This document shows, piece by piece, positions 8,801-16,885 of a DNA stretch of 64,000 nt. Made by a program: the position numbers and the translations under genes. Source of the stretch: Aerococcus kribbianus (GTDB taxonomy: Bacteria > Bacillota > Bacilli > Lactobacillales > Aerococcaceae); assembly GCF_026805545.1 (NCBI RefSeq), contig NZ_JAPRFR010000001.1, positions 186,001 through 250,000 of the forward strand, written 5' to 3'. The number at the start of each line of letters is the position of its first letter. Positions within the stretch are counted from its first letter, which is position 1. A model generated the notes under the pieces. That model ran no database searches. It was not told the origin of the DNA and worked only from the letters and a program-made list of their open reading frames with translations.

Positions 8801-9622
8801 CTATCCTTTCGTTCCAGTATTGGAAATTCCTTTGATAATATGCTTTTGCAATAAGAGATAAATGATAATCATTGGTAAGACCACAAAACTAGCGGCTGCC
8901 ATCAAGAGCTCGAAACGTGTTCCAGCTTCAGTTGTAAAGGCTTGTAATCCAACTGGCATGGTCCGCATAACGGTATCGTTAGTTACAATTAATGGCCACA
9001 AGAAAGCATTCCATGACCCAATGACCTTGAGAATCACGACCGTAATGACCGCTGACCGGCACATAGGAACCAGTACTTGCCAGAGAAATTTCCAGTCGGA
9101 ACAGCCATCAATCTTAGCTGAATAATAAAGCGCGTCAGATACTGATTCAAAGTTTTGCTTGAGAACAAACATGGAGAATACACTAGCTATCCATGGAACA
9201 ATTAAGGCCAAATAGGTATTAATCCAACCCAAATTTGAAATGGTCACATAATTAGAAATAATGAGAAGTTCGCCAGGTACCATCATAGTGGCAATGAGAA
9301 AGGTAAATAATACGTTCTTGCCCCAAAATTTCAACTTAGCAAAGGCGAAAGCGGCTAATATAGATGTAAACACCTCCCCTAGAGTGGTTAAGCTAGTAAC
9401 AATTAGTGAGTTTTTTAGGTAAGTATCAAAAGGCGCAAAGGTAAAGGCGGTAGCGTAGTTTTCCCATTGGGCTGGATCTGGAAACCACACCGGTGGCATG
9501 GCAACGGCCTGACCAGCTGTTTTTAAAGAAGTGGAGAGCATCCAATAGAAAGGTAAGACCATAGATAAGGCGCCAACTGTCAATAGAATATAAATAATAA
9601 CTTGGCTGACTTTATTTTTCAT
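8801..9622 (-). CDS. ABC transporter permease, UgpE/MalG-like
   Basis: A 273-residue inner membrane permease with six predicted helices. The EAA loop is visible as YYSAKIDGCSDWKFLWQVLVPM, the site that contacts the ATPase. TGMMVP-type and LIVTNDTVMRTMPVGLQAF segments are typical of carbohydrate permeases of the MalG class. AGGAGGGG precedes the ATG and overlaps the end of the upstream permease gene, which stops 2 bases earlier; the binding-protein gene starts 6 bases after its own stop. Confidence 0.88.
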   Translation of the reverse strand: MKNKVSQVIIYILLTVGALSMVLPFYWMLSTSLKTAGQAVAMPPVWFPDPAQWENYATAFTFAPFDTYLKNSLIVTSLTTLGEVFTSILAAFAFAKLKFWGKNVLFTFLIATMMVPGELLIISNYVTISNLGWINTYLALIVPWIASVFSMFVLKQNFESVSDALYYSAKIDGCSDWKFLWQVLVPMCRSAVITVVILKVIGSWNAFLWPLIVTNDTVMRTMPVGLQAFTTEAGTRFELLMAAASFVVLPMIIIYLLLQKHIIKGISNTGTKG

Positions 9623-9624
9623 GC

Positions 9625-10527
9625 TTATCTCCCCTCCTGGTAATCAGTTTTTTGTCGGATGACCATCTGAATCAAGGTAAACACTAAGATCACCAAGAAG
9701 AGGAAGACCCCTGCAGCAGAAGCGACTCCATAGTTAAATTCTTCATAGAATTTTTCGTAGAGGTAATAAACCACTGTCAAGGTTGATTTCCCTGGACCTG
9801 GTTGACCTGAGAATAAGGCATAGACTTCATCAAAAACTTTGAAGTTATTGATTAACGCATTAATGGATACCAAGAAGATTGTCGGTCCTAACAGAGGAAC
9901 CGTAATATTTTTAAATCGTTGCCAACTGGAGGCCCCATCAATCTTGGCTGCCTTGTAATAGGTGTCGTTGAGTGCATTTAATCCTACTAGAAATAGGAGA
10001 ATATTTAGTCCTAAGCTCTTCCAGATTGACATGATAATAATGGCTGGCATGGCATAATCGGGATTACCCAACCAAGATATACTATCAATTCCCAGTAGGT
10101 TTAAAGCGTAATTGATTAAACCGTATTGAGAATGGTAAAGCCATGACCACACAATGGAAACGGCCACTGTTGAGGTCACAAAAGGAAGAAAATAAACGGA
10201 TTGGAAAAAGCCTTGCAGAAATTTAATTTTGTTGATCATCATAGCAATAATTAAGGATAAAACAATTGATATTGGCACCACGAAAGCGACAAAAACAAAG
10301 GTATTCTTCATAGCTAAGTGAAAATCGGTATCTGCAAATATGTATTGAAAATTATCCAATCCTAGGCCATCACTCTCTCCAGTAAAGAGATTATAGTCCA
10401 GGTAAAATGACATAATAAAAGCTTTGATGGCAGGATAAATACTAAAAGTTCCTACAATCACTAACATGGGCGCCAAATACAACAAAGCCTGCAAAGTGGA
10501 TTTAAGACTGGTTTTCTCATTCATCAT
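9625..10527 (-). CDS. ABC transporter permease, UgpA/MalF-like
   Basis: The first permease of the system, about 300 residues with six predicted helices. The EAA loop reads YYKAAKIDGASSWQRFKNIT. Translation probably starts at the first of two tandem ATGs (10527 or 10524), which overlaps the end of the ATPase gene by 11 bases; GGTGG lies 8 bases upstream. The longer frame upstream to 10557 would run deeper into the ATPase gene and lacks a site. Its pairing with UgpE-like and UgpB-like neighbours gives the function. Confidence 0.87.
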   Translation of the reverse strand: MMNEKTSLKSTLQALLYLAPMLVIVGTFSIYPAIKAFIMSFYLDYNLFTGESDGLGLDNFQYIFADTDFHLAMKNTFVFVAFVVPISIVLSLIIAMMINKIKFLQGFFQSVYFLPFVTSTVAVSIVWSWLYHSQYGLINYALNLLGIDSISWLGNPDYAMPAIIIMSIWKSLGLNILLFLVGLNALNDTYYKAAKIDGASSWQRFKNITVPLLGPTIFLVSINALINNFKVFDEVYALFSGQPGPGKSTLTVVYYLYEKFYEEFNYGVASAAGVFLFLVILVFTLIQMVIRQKTDYQEGR

Positions 10528-11569
10528 CAGCAAGCACCACCCGATCACCTTGGTCATTGAAGAAAAGGAAGTGGCGCTCTTGGCAAGTCAGACCAATAGT
10601 GTCCCCTTTTTCGAAATCAATTGGTAGGTCAGCCACCCGTATTTCTTGACCTGTTTCAGTTTTTAAGAGGGCTAATCGGTCCTTGGCGATAATTTCAATG
10701 GCTTCCACCTTGCCTTGAATAAGACTTTGGTCGAATTCTTGGCGGTAAAGGTGTTCAGGACGAATGCCGACCCAGCTGATATTTTTTTCGCGAGCTGTCT
10801 GAAGGAGTTTGCTCTCTGCTGTCTGCTCGAAATCATTTAAGGCAATCAGATTAATTTCTGGGTCCCCAATAAATTGCGCCACAAATTGGTTGGCTGGATT
10901 TTCATATAAGTCCTGGGCTTGAGATTTTTGTTGGATAATTCCCTTGTTAAGGACCATGACGGAGTCCGATATAGACAAGGCCTCGGCCTGGTCATGGGTG
11001 ACGAAAATGGTGGTAATTCCTGTTTCTCTTTGGATACGTCGAATTTCTTCACGCATTTCTACCCGTAACTTGGCGTCTAGATTGGATAAGGGCTCATCCA
11101 TTAAGAGAATATCAGGCTCTTTAGCCAAGGCTCTTGCAATGGCTACTCGTTGTTGCTGCCCTCCCGATAAGGCACCGGGTTTTTTCTCTAAATGGTCATC
11201 AATATGGACCAAGCGAGCCAGTTCCTCGGCGCGTTGATGACGTTCTTTTTTATTCTTACCCGCCATTTTCAGTGGAAAAGCAATATTATCCTTGACTGAT
11301 AGGTGGGGATATAGGGCATAGTTTTGGAAGACCATACCAATATTACGGTTGACAGCATCTAATTTAGTCACATCTTTGTCATCGAAATAAATCTTTCCCG
11401 AGCTTACTCTGAGTAAACCGGCGATTAAAAATAAAGTGGTCGATTTCCCACATCCAGAAGGGCCTAGTATTGAAACCAAATGGTGGGAGTCCAAGGTAAA
11501 GGTTAAATGGTCTAAGACATTTTTTTGGCCATCATAGGACAAACTAACATCTTCGAAGCGGACCTGCAT
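10517..11569 (-). CDS. ABC transporter ATP-binding protein, UgpC/MsmK-like
   Basis: A 350-residue ATPase. Walker A GPSGCGKST, Q-loop VFQNYALYPHLSV, signature LSGGQQQRVAIARAL, Walker B ILLMDEPLSNLDAKLR and the switch FVTHDQAEAL are all intact. A C-terminal TOBE/OB regulatory domain of about 110 residues follows, as in carbohydrate importers. I use ATG 11569 rather than GTG 11578 because AAAGGAG is 8 bases before the ATG but overlaps the GTG. It is the first gene of the operon, which is unusual in that the ATPase precedes the permeases. Confidence 0.9.
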   Translation of the reverse strand: MQVRFEDVSLSYDGQKNVLDHLTFTLDSHHLVSILGPSGCGKSTTLFLIAGLLRVSSGKIYFDDKDVTKLDAVNRNIGMVFQNYALYPHLSVKDNIAFPLKMAGKNKKERHQRAEELARLVHIDDHLEKKPGALSGGQQQRVAIARALAKEPDILLMDEPLSNLDAKLRVEMREEIRRIQRETGITTIFVTHDQAEALSISDSVMVLNKGIIQQKSQAQDLYENPANQFVAQFIGDPEINLIALNDFEQTAESKLLQTAREKNISWVGIRPEHLYRQEFDQSLIQGKVEAIEIIAKDRLALLKTETGQEIRVADLPIDFEKGDTIGLTCQERHFLFFNDQGDRVVLADDE

Positions 11570-11599
11570 AGTTTTCACTCCTTTAATGTCGATACATTA

Positions 11600-11663
11600 A
11601 GGATAGCAATTGGATATTTATTTTCAGTAAATTTTAGGTAAATTTTAATTTTTTATTGTAAAT
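11600..11663 (-). promoter_or_regulatory. Putative Pho-box promoter of the Ugp-like operon
   Basis: Reading the minus strand toward the ATPase gene, TTTACA is followed by TTTACCTAAAATTTACT, in which the TTTAC units repeat with exactly 11-base spacing. A TATCCT -10 box lies 20 bases downstream (11605-11600), and no good -35 box is present. In Bacillus, PhoP binds TT(A/T/C)ACA-like repeats at 11-base spacing in place of a -35 box. The match is by eye and the region is AT-rich. Confidence 0.5.
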
Positions 11664-11741
11664 TTTGCGATTCTTAGGTATACTATAATGCTGTTCTTAT
11701 ATAGATTTTTACAGAATAGAGTGGTCAATCCTCTTATCAAT

Positions 11742-11777
11742 CGACTAATTCGTTTGTTTTACTGGGTGAATTAGTCG
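11742..11777. repeat. 10-bp perfect inverted repeat in the ugp/cofE-like divergent region
   Basis: CGACTAATTC (11742-11751) and GAATTAGTCG (11768-11777) are exact inverted copies around a 16-base spacer. Neither strand has a T-run after it, so it is not an obvious terminator. It lies between two divergent genes and could be an operator or a leader structure. Confidence 0.6.
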
Positions 11778-11784
11778 GAATCTT

Positions 11785-11801
11785 TGTAAATTTTATGTAA
11801 A
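11785..11801 (-). promoter_or_regulatory. Second TTTACA direct repeat (possible upstream Pho box)
   Basis: The minus strand reads TTTACATAAAATTTACA, two identical TTTACA units at 11-base spacing. It is the same arrangement as the site at 11626-11643 and about 150 bases upstream of it. It may be a distal site for the same regulator. Confidence 0.45.
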
Positions 11802-11897
11802 CCAATCAAATTTCTCTAAAAATTTTCTTAACAAAGTAAACGAAGTAACTTGAGGAATTTGAACAAAAATTTTCTTTTATTTAGGCTAAGATTATGG

Positions 11898-11951
11898 TAA
11901 AATAGCGTGCGTGATTTGTGGAAGACTTGTCTTTCTGGTCACGCGTTTTTT
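11898..11951 (+). promoter_or_regulatory. Extended -10 promoter followed by hairpin leader upstream of the CofE-like gene
   Basis: TGGTAAAAT (TAAAAT at 11898-11903) forms an extended -10 box. From the likely transcription start, TGCGTGA (11908-11914) pairs with TCACGCG (11939-11945). Inside that loop, AAGAC/GTCTT forms a second small stem. A run of six T (11946-11951) follows at once. The structure therefore looks like a terminator placed at the very start of the transcript, 41 bases before the gene, which suggests attenuation. No known riboswitch motif was recognised. Confidence 0.6.
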
Positions 11952-11991
11952 GTTACTAATAGTTTTACAAAATAGAAGGGATAATCATACT

Positions 11992-13185
11992 ATGGTTAGA
12001 ACAGTTGGAACAGTTGTACGTGGCTTACGCGCCCCAATTATTAATGAAGGTGACGATTTAGCCCAAATTTTAGTGGACACCGTGTTAAATGCGGCTGAAA
12101 ACGAACCCTTTGCTATTGAAGACAAGGATATCTTAACTGTCACTGAATCAATTGCTGCTCGTTCCCAAGGTAACTATGCTTCAATTGATGCCATTGCTAA
12201 AGATGTTGAAAACAAAGTCCAATCCAAAAAAATTGGTGTTGTTTTCCCAATTACTTCTCGTAATCGTTTCAACTCTATGTTAAAAGCGATTGCTCGTGCT
12301 GCTGATGAGGTTATTATTCAATTAAGCTACCCTTCTGATGAGGTAGGAAATCCTCTTATGTTGATCGAACAACTAGATGAATTAGGGATTAATCCTTGGT
12401 CTGATGTTTTATCAGAAGCAGAAGCTTACGAAAAATTCGGCGATTTAAAACACCCATTCACTGGAACGGATTATCTCAGTGTCTATCGTAAAACTGTTGA
12501 AGGCGAAGGTGCTAAATGTACAATTATCCTAGCCAATCAACCTAAGGCAATCTTGGGTTACACTGATCATGTCATTGCAGCTGATATTCATACCCGTAAA
12601 CGGACCAAGCGTCGCTTAGAAGCTGCTGGTGCCAAAGTTGCTATCAGTCTAGATGAAATTATGACTGCACCTGTTGATGGTTCTGGTTTTAATCCTGACT
12701 TTGGTCTATTAGGTTCTAACCTATCTTCTGATGAACGGATTAAGCTCTTCCCTACTAACGGTGAAGAACTCGTTAACAAGGTACAAAAAATGTTAAAAGA
12801 CGCCACTGGTAAAGATGTCGAAGTGATGATTTATGGTGACGGAGCCTTCAAAGACCCACAAAGTCATATTTGGGAATTAGCTGACCCAATTGTTTCTCCA
12901 GCCTACACTGCTGGTTTAGAAGGCACACCAGAAGAAGTGAAATTAAAATACTTAGCTGACTCTAAGTTTGACGATTTACGTGGCCAAGAATTACAAGATG
13001 CCATTTCTGAATACATTGCTAGTCACAAACGTGATAGCCAAGATGAAGCAGATGGTATTGGTACGACTCCACGACAAATTACTGATCTCTTAGGTTCTCT
13101 ATCTGACCTTACTTCTGGTTCTGGAGACAAAGGAACACCAGTAATTTACATTAAAGGATACTTCGATAAGTATTCCGACCAATAA
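11992..13185 (+). CDS. Coenzyme F420-0:L-glutamate ligase-like (CofE-fold) protein, function unknown
   Basis: A 397-residue cytoplasmic protein. MVRTVGTVVRGLRAPIINEG at the start and later YGDGAFKDPQSHIWELADP match the F420_ligase (CofE) family as it occurs widely in lactic acid bacteria. CofE adds glutamate to coenzyme F420, but Lactobacillales are not known to make F420, so the annotated reaction is doubtful. I chose ATG 11992 with GAAGGG upstream; the longer frame from 11911 lies in the leader hairpin and its residues are not conserved in style. The C-terminal 60 residues are an acidic and Gly/Ser-rich tail. A strong terminator follows. It may act on another substrate that needs a glutamyl-type ligation; this is unproven. 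Confidence 0.75.
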   Translation: MVRTVGTVVRGLRAPIINEGDDLAQILVDTVLNAAENEPFAIEDKDILTVTESIAARSQGNYASIDAIAKDVENKVQSKKIGVVFPITSRNRFNSMLKAIARAADEVIIQLSYPSDEVGNPLMLIEQLDELGINPWSDVLSEAEAYEKFGDLKHPFTGTDYLSVYRKTVEGEGAKCTIILANQPKAILGYTDHVIAADIHTRKRTKRRLEAAGAKVAISLDEIMTAPVDGSGFNPDFGLLGSNLSSDERIKLFPTNGEELVNKVQKMLKDATGKDVEVMIYGDGAFKDPQSHIWELADPIVSPAYTAGLEGTPEEVKLKYLADSKFDDLRGQELQDAISEYIASHKRDSQDEADGIGTTPRQITDLLGSLSDLTSGSGDKGTPVIYIKGYFDKYSDQ

Positions 13186-13193
13186 TTAATATA

Positions 13194-13248
13194 AAAAAGC
13201 TCTGAGCAGCGTATCTATTGATACACTGCTCAGAGCTTTATTTTATGA
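13194..13248 (+). terminator. Intrinsic terminator after the CofE-like gene
   Basis: AAAAGCTCTGAGCAG (13195-13209) pairs with CTGCTCAGAGCTTT (13226-13239), with an inner GTATC/GATAC stem. A TATTTTAT tail follows. Confidence 0.93.
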
Positions 13249-13303
13249 CAGGGTCTTGTCAAAGTTTCTTCCACCTGGCAACTTTATCCTTTATTTTTTG
13301 CTC

Positions 13304-15376
13304 TTATAAGCCAAAGTTTAATTCATAAACATTATCTTGGCTGTCTTGGTAGGCGTAAGACATCCCTTCGCGGAGGTAGTTATCTTTAGCATAACCTGGG
13401 ACGTCATTGCGACTAATACATTTGAAGTCCTCGTCAACACCAATCACTTTAGCGTTCTTAGGTAGGGTTAATGGTAATTTCCCTTGGGCGGTGAAGTCAC
13501 CTTTGACCACTTCTAGGATGGCTTTTTCCCAGGTATCGTAACCTGCAATTAGGACATCAGACACCGCTTCAACATTGCCTAAAATCCATGGCAAGGTAAT
13601 ATTAATTACAGTGATGACCTTCCCGCCGTTTTGGTGAACTTTGTCGGCAATAGCAAAGTAACGGTCTAGATTTGTAATAGTGGTTTCTCGGTAAGAATCA
13701 CCATTTAAGGCAATGTTTTCCTTGTTTTCACAAATCTCTAACTCTAACAATCCAGGAGTAGAAGTAAAGTAATCTCCAGAAACTGGACGCAAGAAGAGCA
13801 CGGCCACATCAGCTTGTGAATAGTCATAGCTTAGGTCAAAATCAAGTGCTTGGCCAGCTTTCCGTGCCTTGTCAGTATATTTATCGGCCTTATCTGCTTC
13901 TTTATGGAAGGCTTCAATATATACTTTTTGATTTTTTACAGGTAGAACTTGTTGATCTTTTAGTAAGGTAACTGATTTTAAGTGAGCTTGGTAAGCAGCC
14001 TCTTGGCGATCAGCATTGTTGTTAACAAAGTCACGGGCCGCTTGTTCGTCAACATAAGTATGGCTGTCAAAAATGCCTAATTTAAACATTTCTTCTAATA
14101 AAACTTGGTTGGATTGGTCAATTCGTTGTATAGGCACATAACCCTTTTCAACAGCAGCTTTTAGACTAGCAACATCAGTATTACCAGCAATGATATTGGT
14201 TCCAGCATTGATAGCCTTAGCAAATTTTCCAGGTTTAGATAGCGATTCAACGCCCCAATCCATATTGTCCACGATACCGGTATCAGAATTAATATAGCCA
14301 GTGAAGCCCATCTTATCACGGAGAATATCGTTCAATAAATATTCATTGAAGGCAAAACCAACTTCTTCAAAAGGAATCACATCACCTTCATAAGATTGGT
14401 AATGGGATTTTTCAATACTTGGTGCAGAATAATAAGGCATCATTGAAGAAACATTGTGTTGGGCAGCCACCTTGAAGGCTGGTAGGTGGTAGTCTTCTAA
14501 GGAGTTAGCTGTTCGGTAAATGTTCCATTTTCCTTCTTTGTAATGGGGGTCAAAACCATTTTCGCGCGCACCGCCACCTGGGAAATGCTTCATGGTTAGG
14601 GCAATCCCCCATTCATTAAGCGACTGGCCTTGGAAGCCATCGATTAAACGTCCCGTAATTTCACTGATAAAGAGCGGATCTTCACCAAAAGTTTGTTGGA
14701 TACGTTGCCAGCGGGGATCAGTGACAGTATCAATCATGTACATGTAACCCTTACGTAGACCTGCATGCCACCATTCTTGACGACTATTGTCGGCAAAGTT
14801 TTCAATTAATTCGTAGTCAGCCCCTTTGGCTAAATCCCCTTTTTGGGCTGCGGAAATTCCTAAAGTACCTGGATAAAGTGACCAGGAGTCCGCTGCGGGA
14901 TCACCATCAATATAGGTATCGCCATTCACCTCATTACGAGAATTAGAAGCAATAATAACAGGAATACCGAGCCGTGATGCTTCTGCTTGGGCTTGTAAAG
15001 CGTTGACCCATTCGACTTGGTCAGAAATGGGAAGTAAATCACGGGCAATAAAATGACGCATATGGTAGTCAGTAATTAGCTTCTTGGTATCCGGAATGTG
15101 TTTAAAGATTGGTGCATCCTCAATTTCACCAGTCAGCACCCCATCTTCTGAGGCCCATTCTGGGTGACCCTTCCCACTAAGTAAGCTATTGATGAGCATC
15201 ATGCCCACCTTCTCATCCAAGTTCATTTGTTGGACTAAATCTTGCGCGCGTTCTTCAGCTGTTAAACGCCAGTCTTCATAAGGATCAAGTTTTCCATTGT
15301 TATTTAAGTCTTTAAATTCTAAACCATCAACATTGATAATCTCTTTATGTCGGGTTTCTAAAGGAATTTGTTGCAT
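13304..15376 (-). CDS. Glycoside hydrolase family 3 beta-glycosidase
   Basis: A 690-residue cytoplasmic-looking GH3 enzyme without a signal peptide. It opens with a DLNNNGKLDPYEDW calcium-loop-like segment common in this GH3 branch. The (beta/alpha)8 domain has KHFPGGGARENGFDPH and the nucleophile region GFTGYINSDTGIVDN, followed by the alpha/beta sandwich domain and the TLPLTLPKNAKV stretch. I start at ATG 15376: AGAGGG is 7 bases upstream and the -10 box at 15401-15406 would leave an earlier start untranscribed. The likely product is a beta-glucosidase/xylosidase/N-acetylglucosaminidase; the sugar is not determined. It lies downstream of the MupG operon but has its own promoter. Confidence 0.88.
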   Translation of the reverse strand: MQQIPLETRHKEIINVDGLEFKDLNNNGKLDPYEDWRLTAEERAQDLVQQMNLDEKVGMMLINSLLSGKGHPEWASEDGVLTGEIEDAPIFKHIPDTKKLITDYHMRHFIARDLLPISDQVEWVNALQAQAEASRLGIPVIIASNSRNEVNGDTYIDGDPAADSWSLYPGTLGISAAQKGDLAKGADYELIENFADNSRQEWWHAGLRKGYMYMIDTVTDPRWQRIQQTFGEDPLFISEITGRLIDGFQGQSLNEWGIALTMKHFPGGGARENGFDPHYKEGKWNIYRTANSLEDYHLPAFKVAAQHNVSSMMPYYSAPSIEKSHYQSYEGDVIPFEEVGFAFNEYLLNDILRDKMGFTGYINSDTGIVDNMDWGVESLSKPGKFAKAINAGTNIIAGNTDVASLKAAVEKGYVPIQRIDQSNQVLLEEMFKLGIFDSHTYVDEQAARDFVNNNADRQEAAYQAHLKSVTLLKDQQVLPVKNQKVYIEAFHKEADKADKYTDKARKAGQALDFDLSYDYSQADVAVLFLRPVSGDYFTSTPGLLELEICENKENIALNGDSYRETTITNLDRYFAIADKVHQNGGKVITVINITLPWILGNVEAVSDVLIAGYDTWEKAILEVVKGDFTAQGKLPLTLPKNAKVIGVDEDFKCISRNDVPGYAKDNYLREGMSYAYQDSQDNVYELNFGL

Positions 15377-15400
15377 ATCATCGCCCTCTTTCATAAATTT

Positions 15401-15429
15401 AGCATAGTAGAGAAATCGCTTACTTTCAA
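15401..15429 (-). promoter_or_regulatory. Promoter of the GH3 gene
   Basis: TTGAAA (15429-15424) and TATGCT (15406-15401) are 17 bases apart on the minus strand, with the expected start near 15394, just 18 bases before the chosen ATG. Confidence 0.7.
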
Positions 15430-15453
15430 TGAGCAAAAATTGCAATTTGTTTA

Positions 15454-15485
15454 TTAAACAACAGTTTTTAATTTTTGTTGTTTAA
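15454..15485. promoter_or_regulatory. 9-bp inverted repeat upstream of the GH3 promoter (candidate operator)
   Basis: TTAAACAAC (15454-15462) and GTTGTTTAA (15477-15485) are perfect inverted copies around a 14-base AT-rich spacer, ending 25 bases upstream of the -35 box. The position suits an activator or repressor site. No regulator gene is adjacent. Confidence 0.5.
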
Positions 15486-15720
15486 GCCTACCCTAATGGT
15501 TGGACCAATCACTTCATGATTCGAAGTCATTTTACTACTTTAGTCAGCTAGTGAGACTCTTATCTAAGGCCTTATAATGCGCTACGGCTGTCAACCAATT
15601 CTTAACTATATTTTAACGGGATCATTGGATGATGTTGCTATCTGTAATCACTTGACTTCCCCATTTCATCGATTAACACCCTTACTAAGAAAAAAATGAC
15701 AAAATTTTTAATTCAAAGTC
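15486..15720. other. Intergenic stretch with no recognised gene
   Basis: Both strands hold only short, unconvincing frames here. No tRNA, riboswitch or terminator pattern was recognised apart from the elements listed on either side. Confidence 0.5.
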
Positions 15721-15755
15721 AATAAAAGCAGCCGATTTATTAAAATCAGCTGCTT
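15721..15755 (-). terminator. Intrinsic terminator after mupG
   Basis: On the minus strand AAGCAGCTGATTT pairs with AAATCGGCTGCTT, closed by a short loop and followed by TTATT. It ends the PTS-mupG operon. Confidence 0.9.
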
Positions 15756-15772
15756 ATGTTCAGTTTAAATTC

Positions 15773-16867
15773 CTATTCGGCAGGTATGAAACGGAATTTT
15801 TGCCAAGGTTTGATATCATCAATAATGAAGACCTGGTCGGGACGAATCCGACCCACTACATTGGATTTTCCGGAATTCTTCATATCTTGTAAAGCAATTT
15901 GCAATTCTCCAGCATAATGGCCATAGTCGCTAGACTCAATAATGATATCACCACGATGAATCGTTTCTGGGGCATTAATAATAGCAAAGTGATGCCCTTT
16001 ATGTTTTACCCTGCTTTGTGAAGAGCGAATCATATACTTAGAAATATCACCACGATTGAAATGTAAGCCGTCAAAAATAATTGAGCGTTCGATTTCAGGT
16101 AAATCTGCAATGCATTCGACCGTAAAACTTGGTTGAGTAAGATTACTTTTTCCTAAACTATGAATTTCTTGCTGGGTAGCAAAGCAATTAGAAATAATAA
16201 TATCATCAACCGCATTTAAAATTAAATGATGGAGTAATTGGGTGTCAATAGGCAAGTGACGATGGCTTTCTAAGGTTGGTAAACCATCAGTCACTGGCCA
16301 AGGACCAAAAGTATCTGGCGCTTGACTAGTGATAAAGGCAGCTGTCCGCAGACCATATTTTTTGAAGTTTTGAGTGCACTTTAGGAAATAATCTTGGCCC
16401 AGGCCTGTGTAAGCATGCGGATAAAAGTTATGGCAAGCCATTAAATTATAGGTGTTTGGCTGATAATCCATAATGGTATCAATAGTATGAACATCATTAG
16501 ACATATTGATTTCAATCTTAAGCCCTTGCGGATTATAGGTCATCAAAGCCTCTTCTGCCCCAGAAAAGCCCATGTCTAGTCGCAAACCATCAGCGCCAAT
16601 TTCGGCAAAAAAACTTAAATCGTCATAAGAAATTCCTAAGGCAGAAAAGACACGTGGGGCCACATCCACTATCACTTCAAACCCTAAAAATTTGGCATAG
16701 TGATTGATTTCTCGGAACTCGTTGACTAAGTGATCTTTGTCCTTGTTAACCGATAAGAGGCAAGAAAAAATTCGCGTAAAGCCTGCTTCGGCTGCAGTAT
16801 CAAGGTAGTGAATAATCGCTTCTTTGTCACTTTTTTCAGGATAGATGGATAAACCCAGTTGACGCAT
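15773..16867 (-). CDS. mupG: 6-phospho-N-acetylmuramidase (DUF871/MupG family)
   Basis: A 364-residue cytoplasmic protein of the former DUF871 family. It has an N-terminal TIM barrel (about 1-235; GLSIYPEK, GADGLRLDMGFSG, ACHNFYPHAYTGLG) and a C-terminal beta-rich domain (about 250-364, ending with the FIIDDIKPW stretch). S. aureus MupG of this family splits MurNAc-6-phosphate-GlcNAc, produced by PTS uptake of a cell-wall disaccharide, into MurNAc-6-phosphate and GlcNAc. Here it sits 18 bases behind a Lac-family PTS, giving the same logic with a different transporter type. No murQ etherase is seen in the window. AAAGGAG precedes the ATG. The substrate call rests on family membership; variation is possible. 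Confidence 0.85.
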   Translation of the reverse strand: MRQLGLSIYPEKSDKEAIIHYLDTAAEAGFTRIFSCLLSVNKDKDHLVNEFREINHYAKFLGFEVIVDVAPRVFSALGISYDDLSFFAEIGADGLRLDMGFSGAEEALMTYNPQGLKIEINMSNDVHTIDTIMDYQPNTYNLMACHNFYPHAYTGLGQDYFLKCTQNFKKYGLRTAAFITSQAPDTFGPWPVTDGLPTLESHRHLPIDTQLLHHLILNAVDDIIISNCFATQQEIHSLGKSNLTQPSFTVECIADLPEIERSIIFDGLHFNRGDISKYMIRSSQSRVKHKGHHFAIINAPETIHRGDIIIESSDYGHYAGELQIALQDMKNSGKSNVVGRIRPDQVFIIDDIKPWQKFRFIPAE

Positions 16868-16885
16868 TATAGTCTCCTTTCCACT

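Noticed and set aside
10846..11237. Open frames on both strands inside the Ugp-like ATPase gene
   Set aside because: They lie across the Walker B and signature coding region in other frames and have no support of their own.
13304..15445. N-terminal extension of the GH3 protein to 15445
   Set aside because: The extension crosses the promoter's -35 and -10 boxes; ATG 15376 has the ribosome site.
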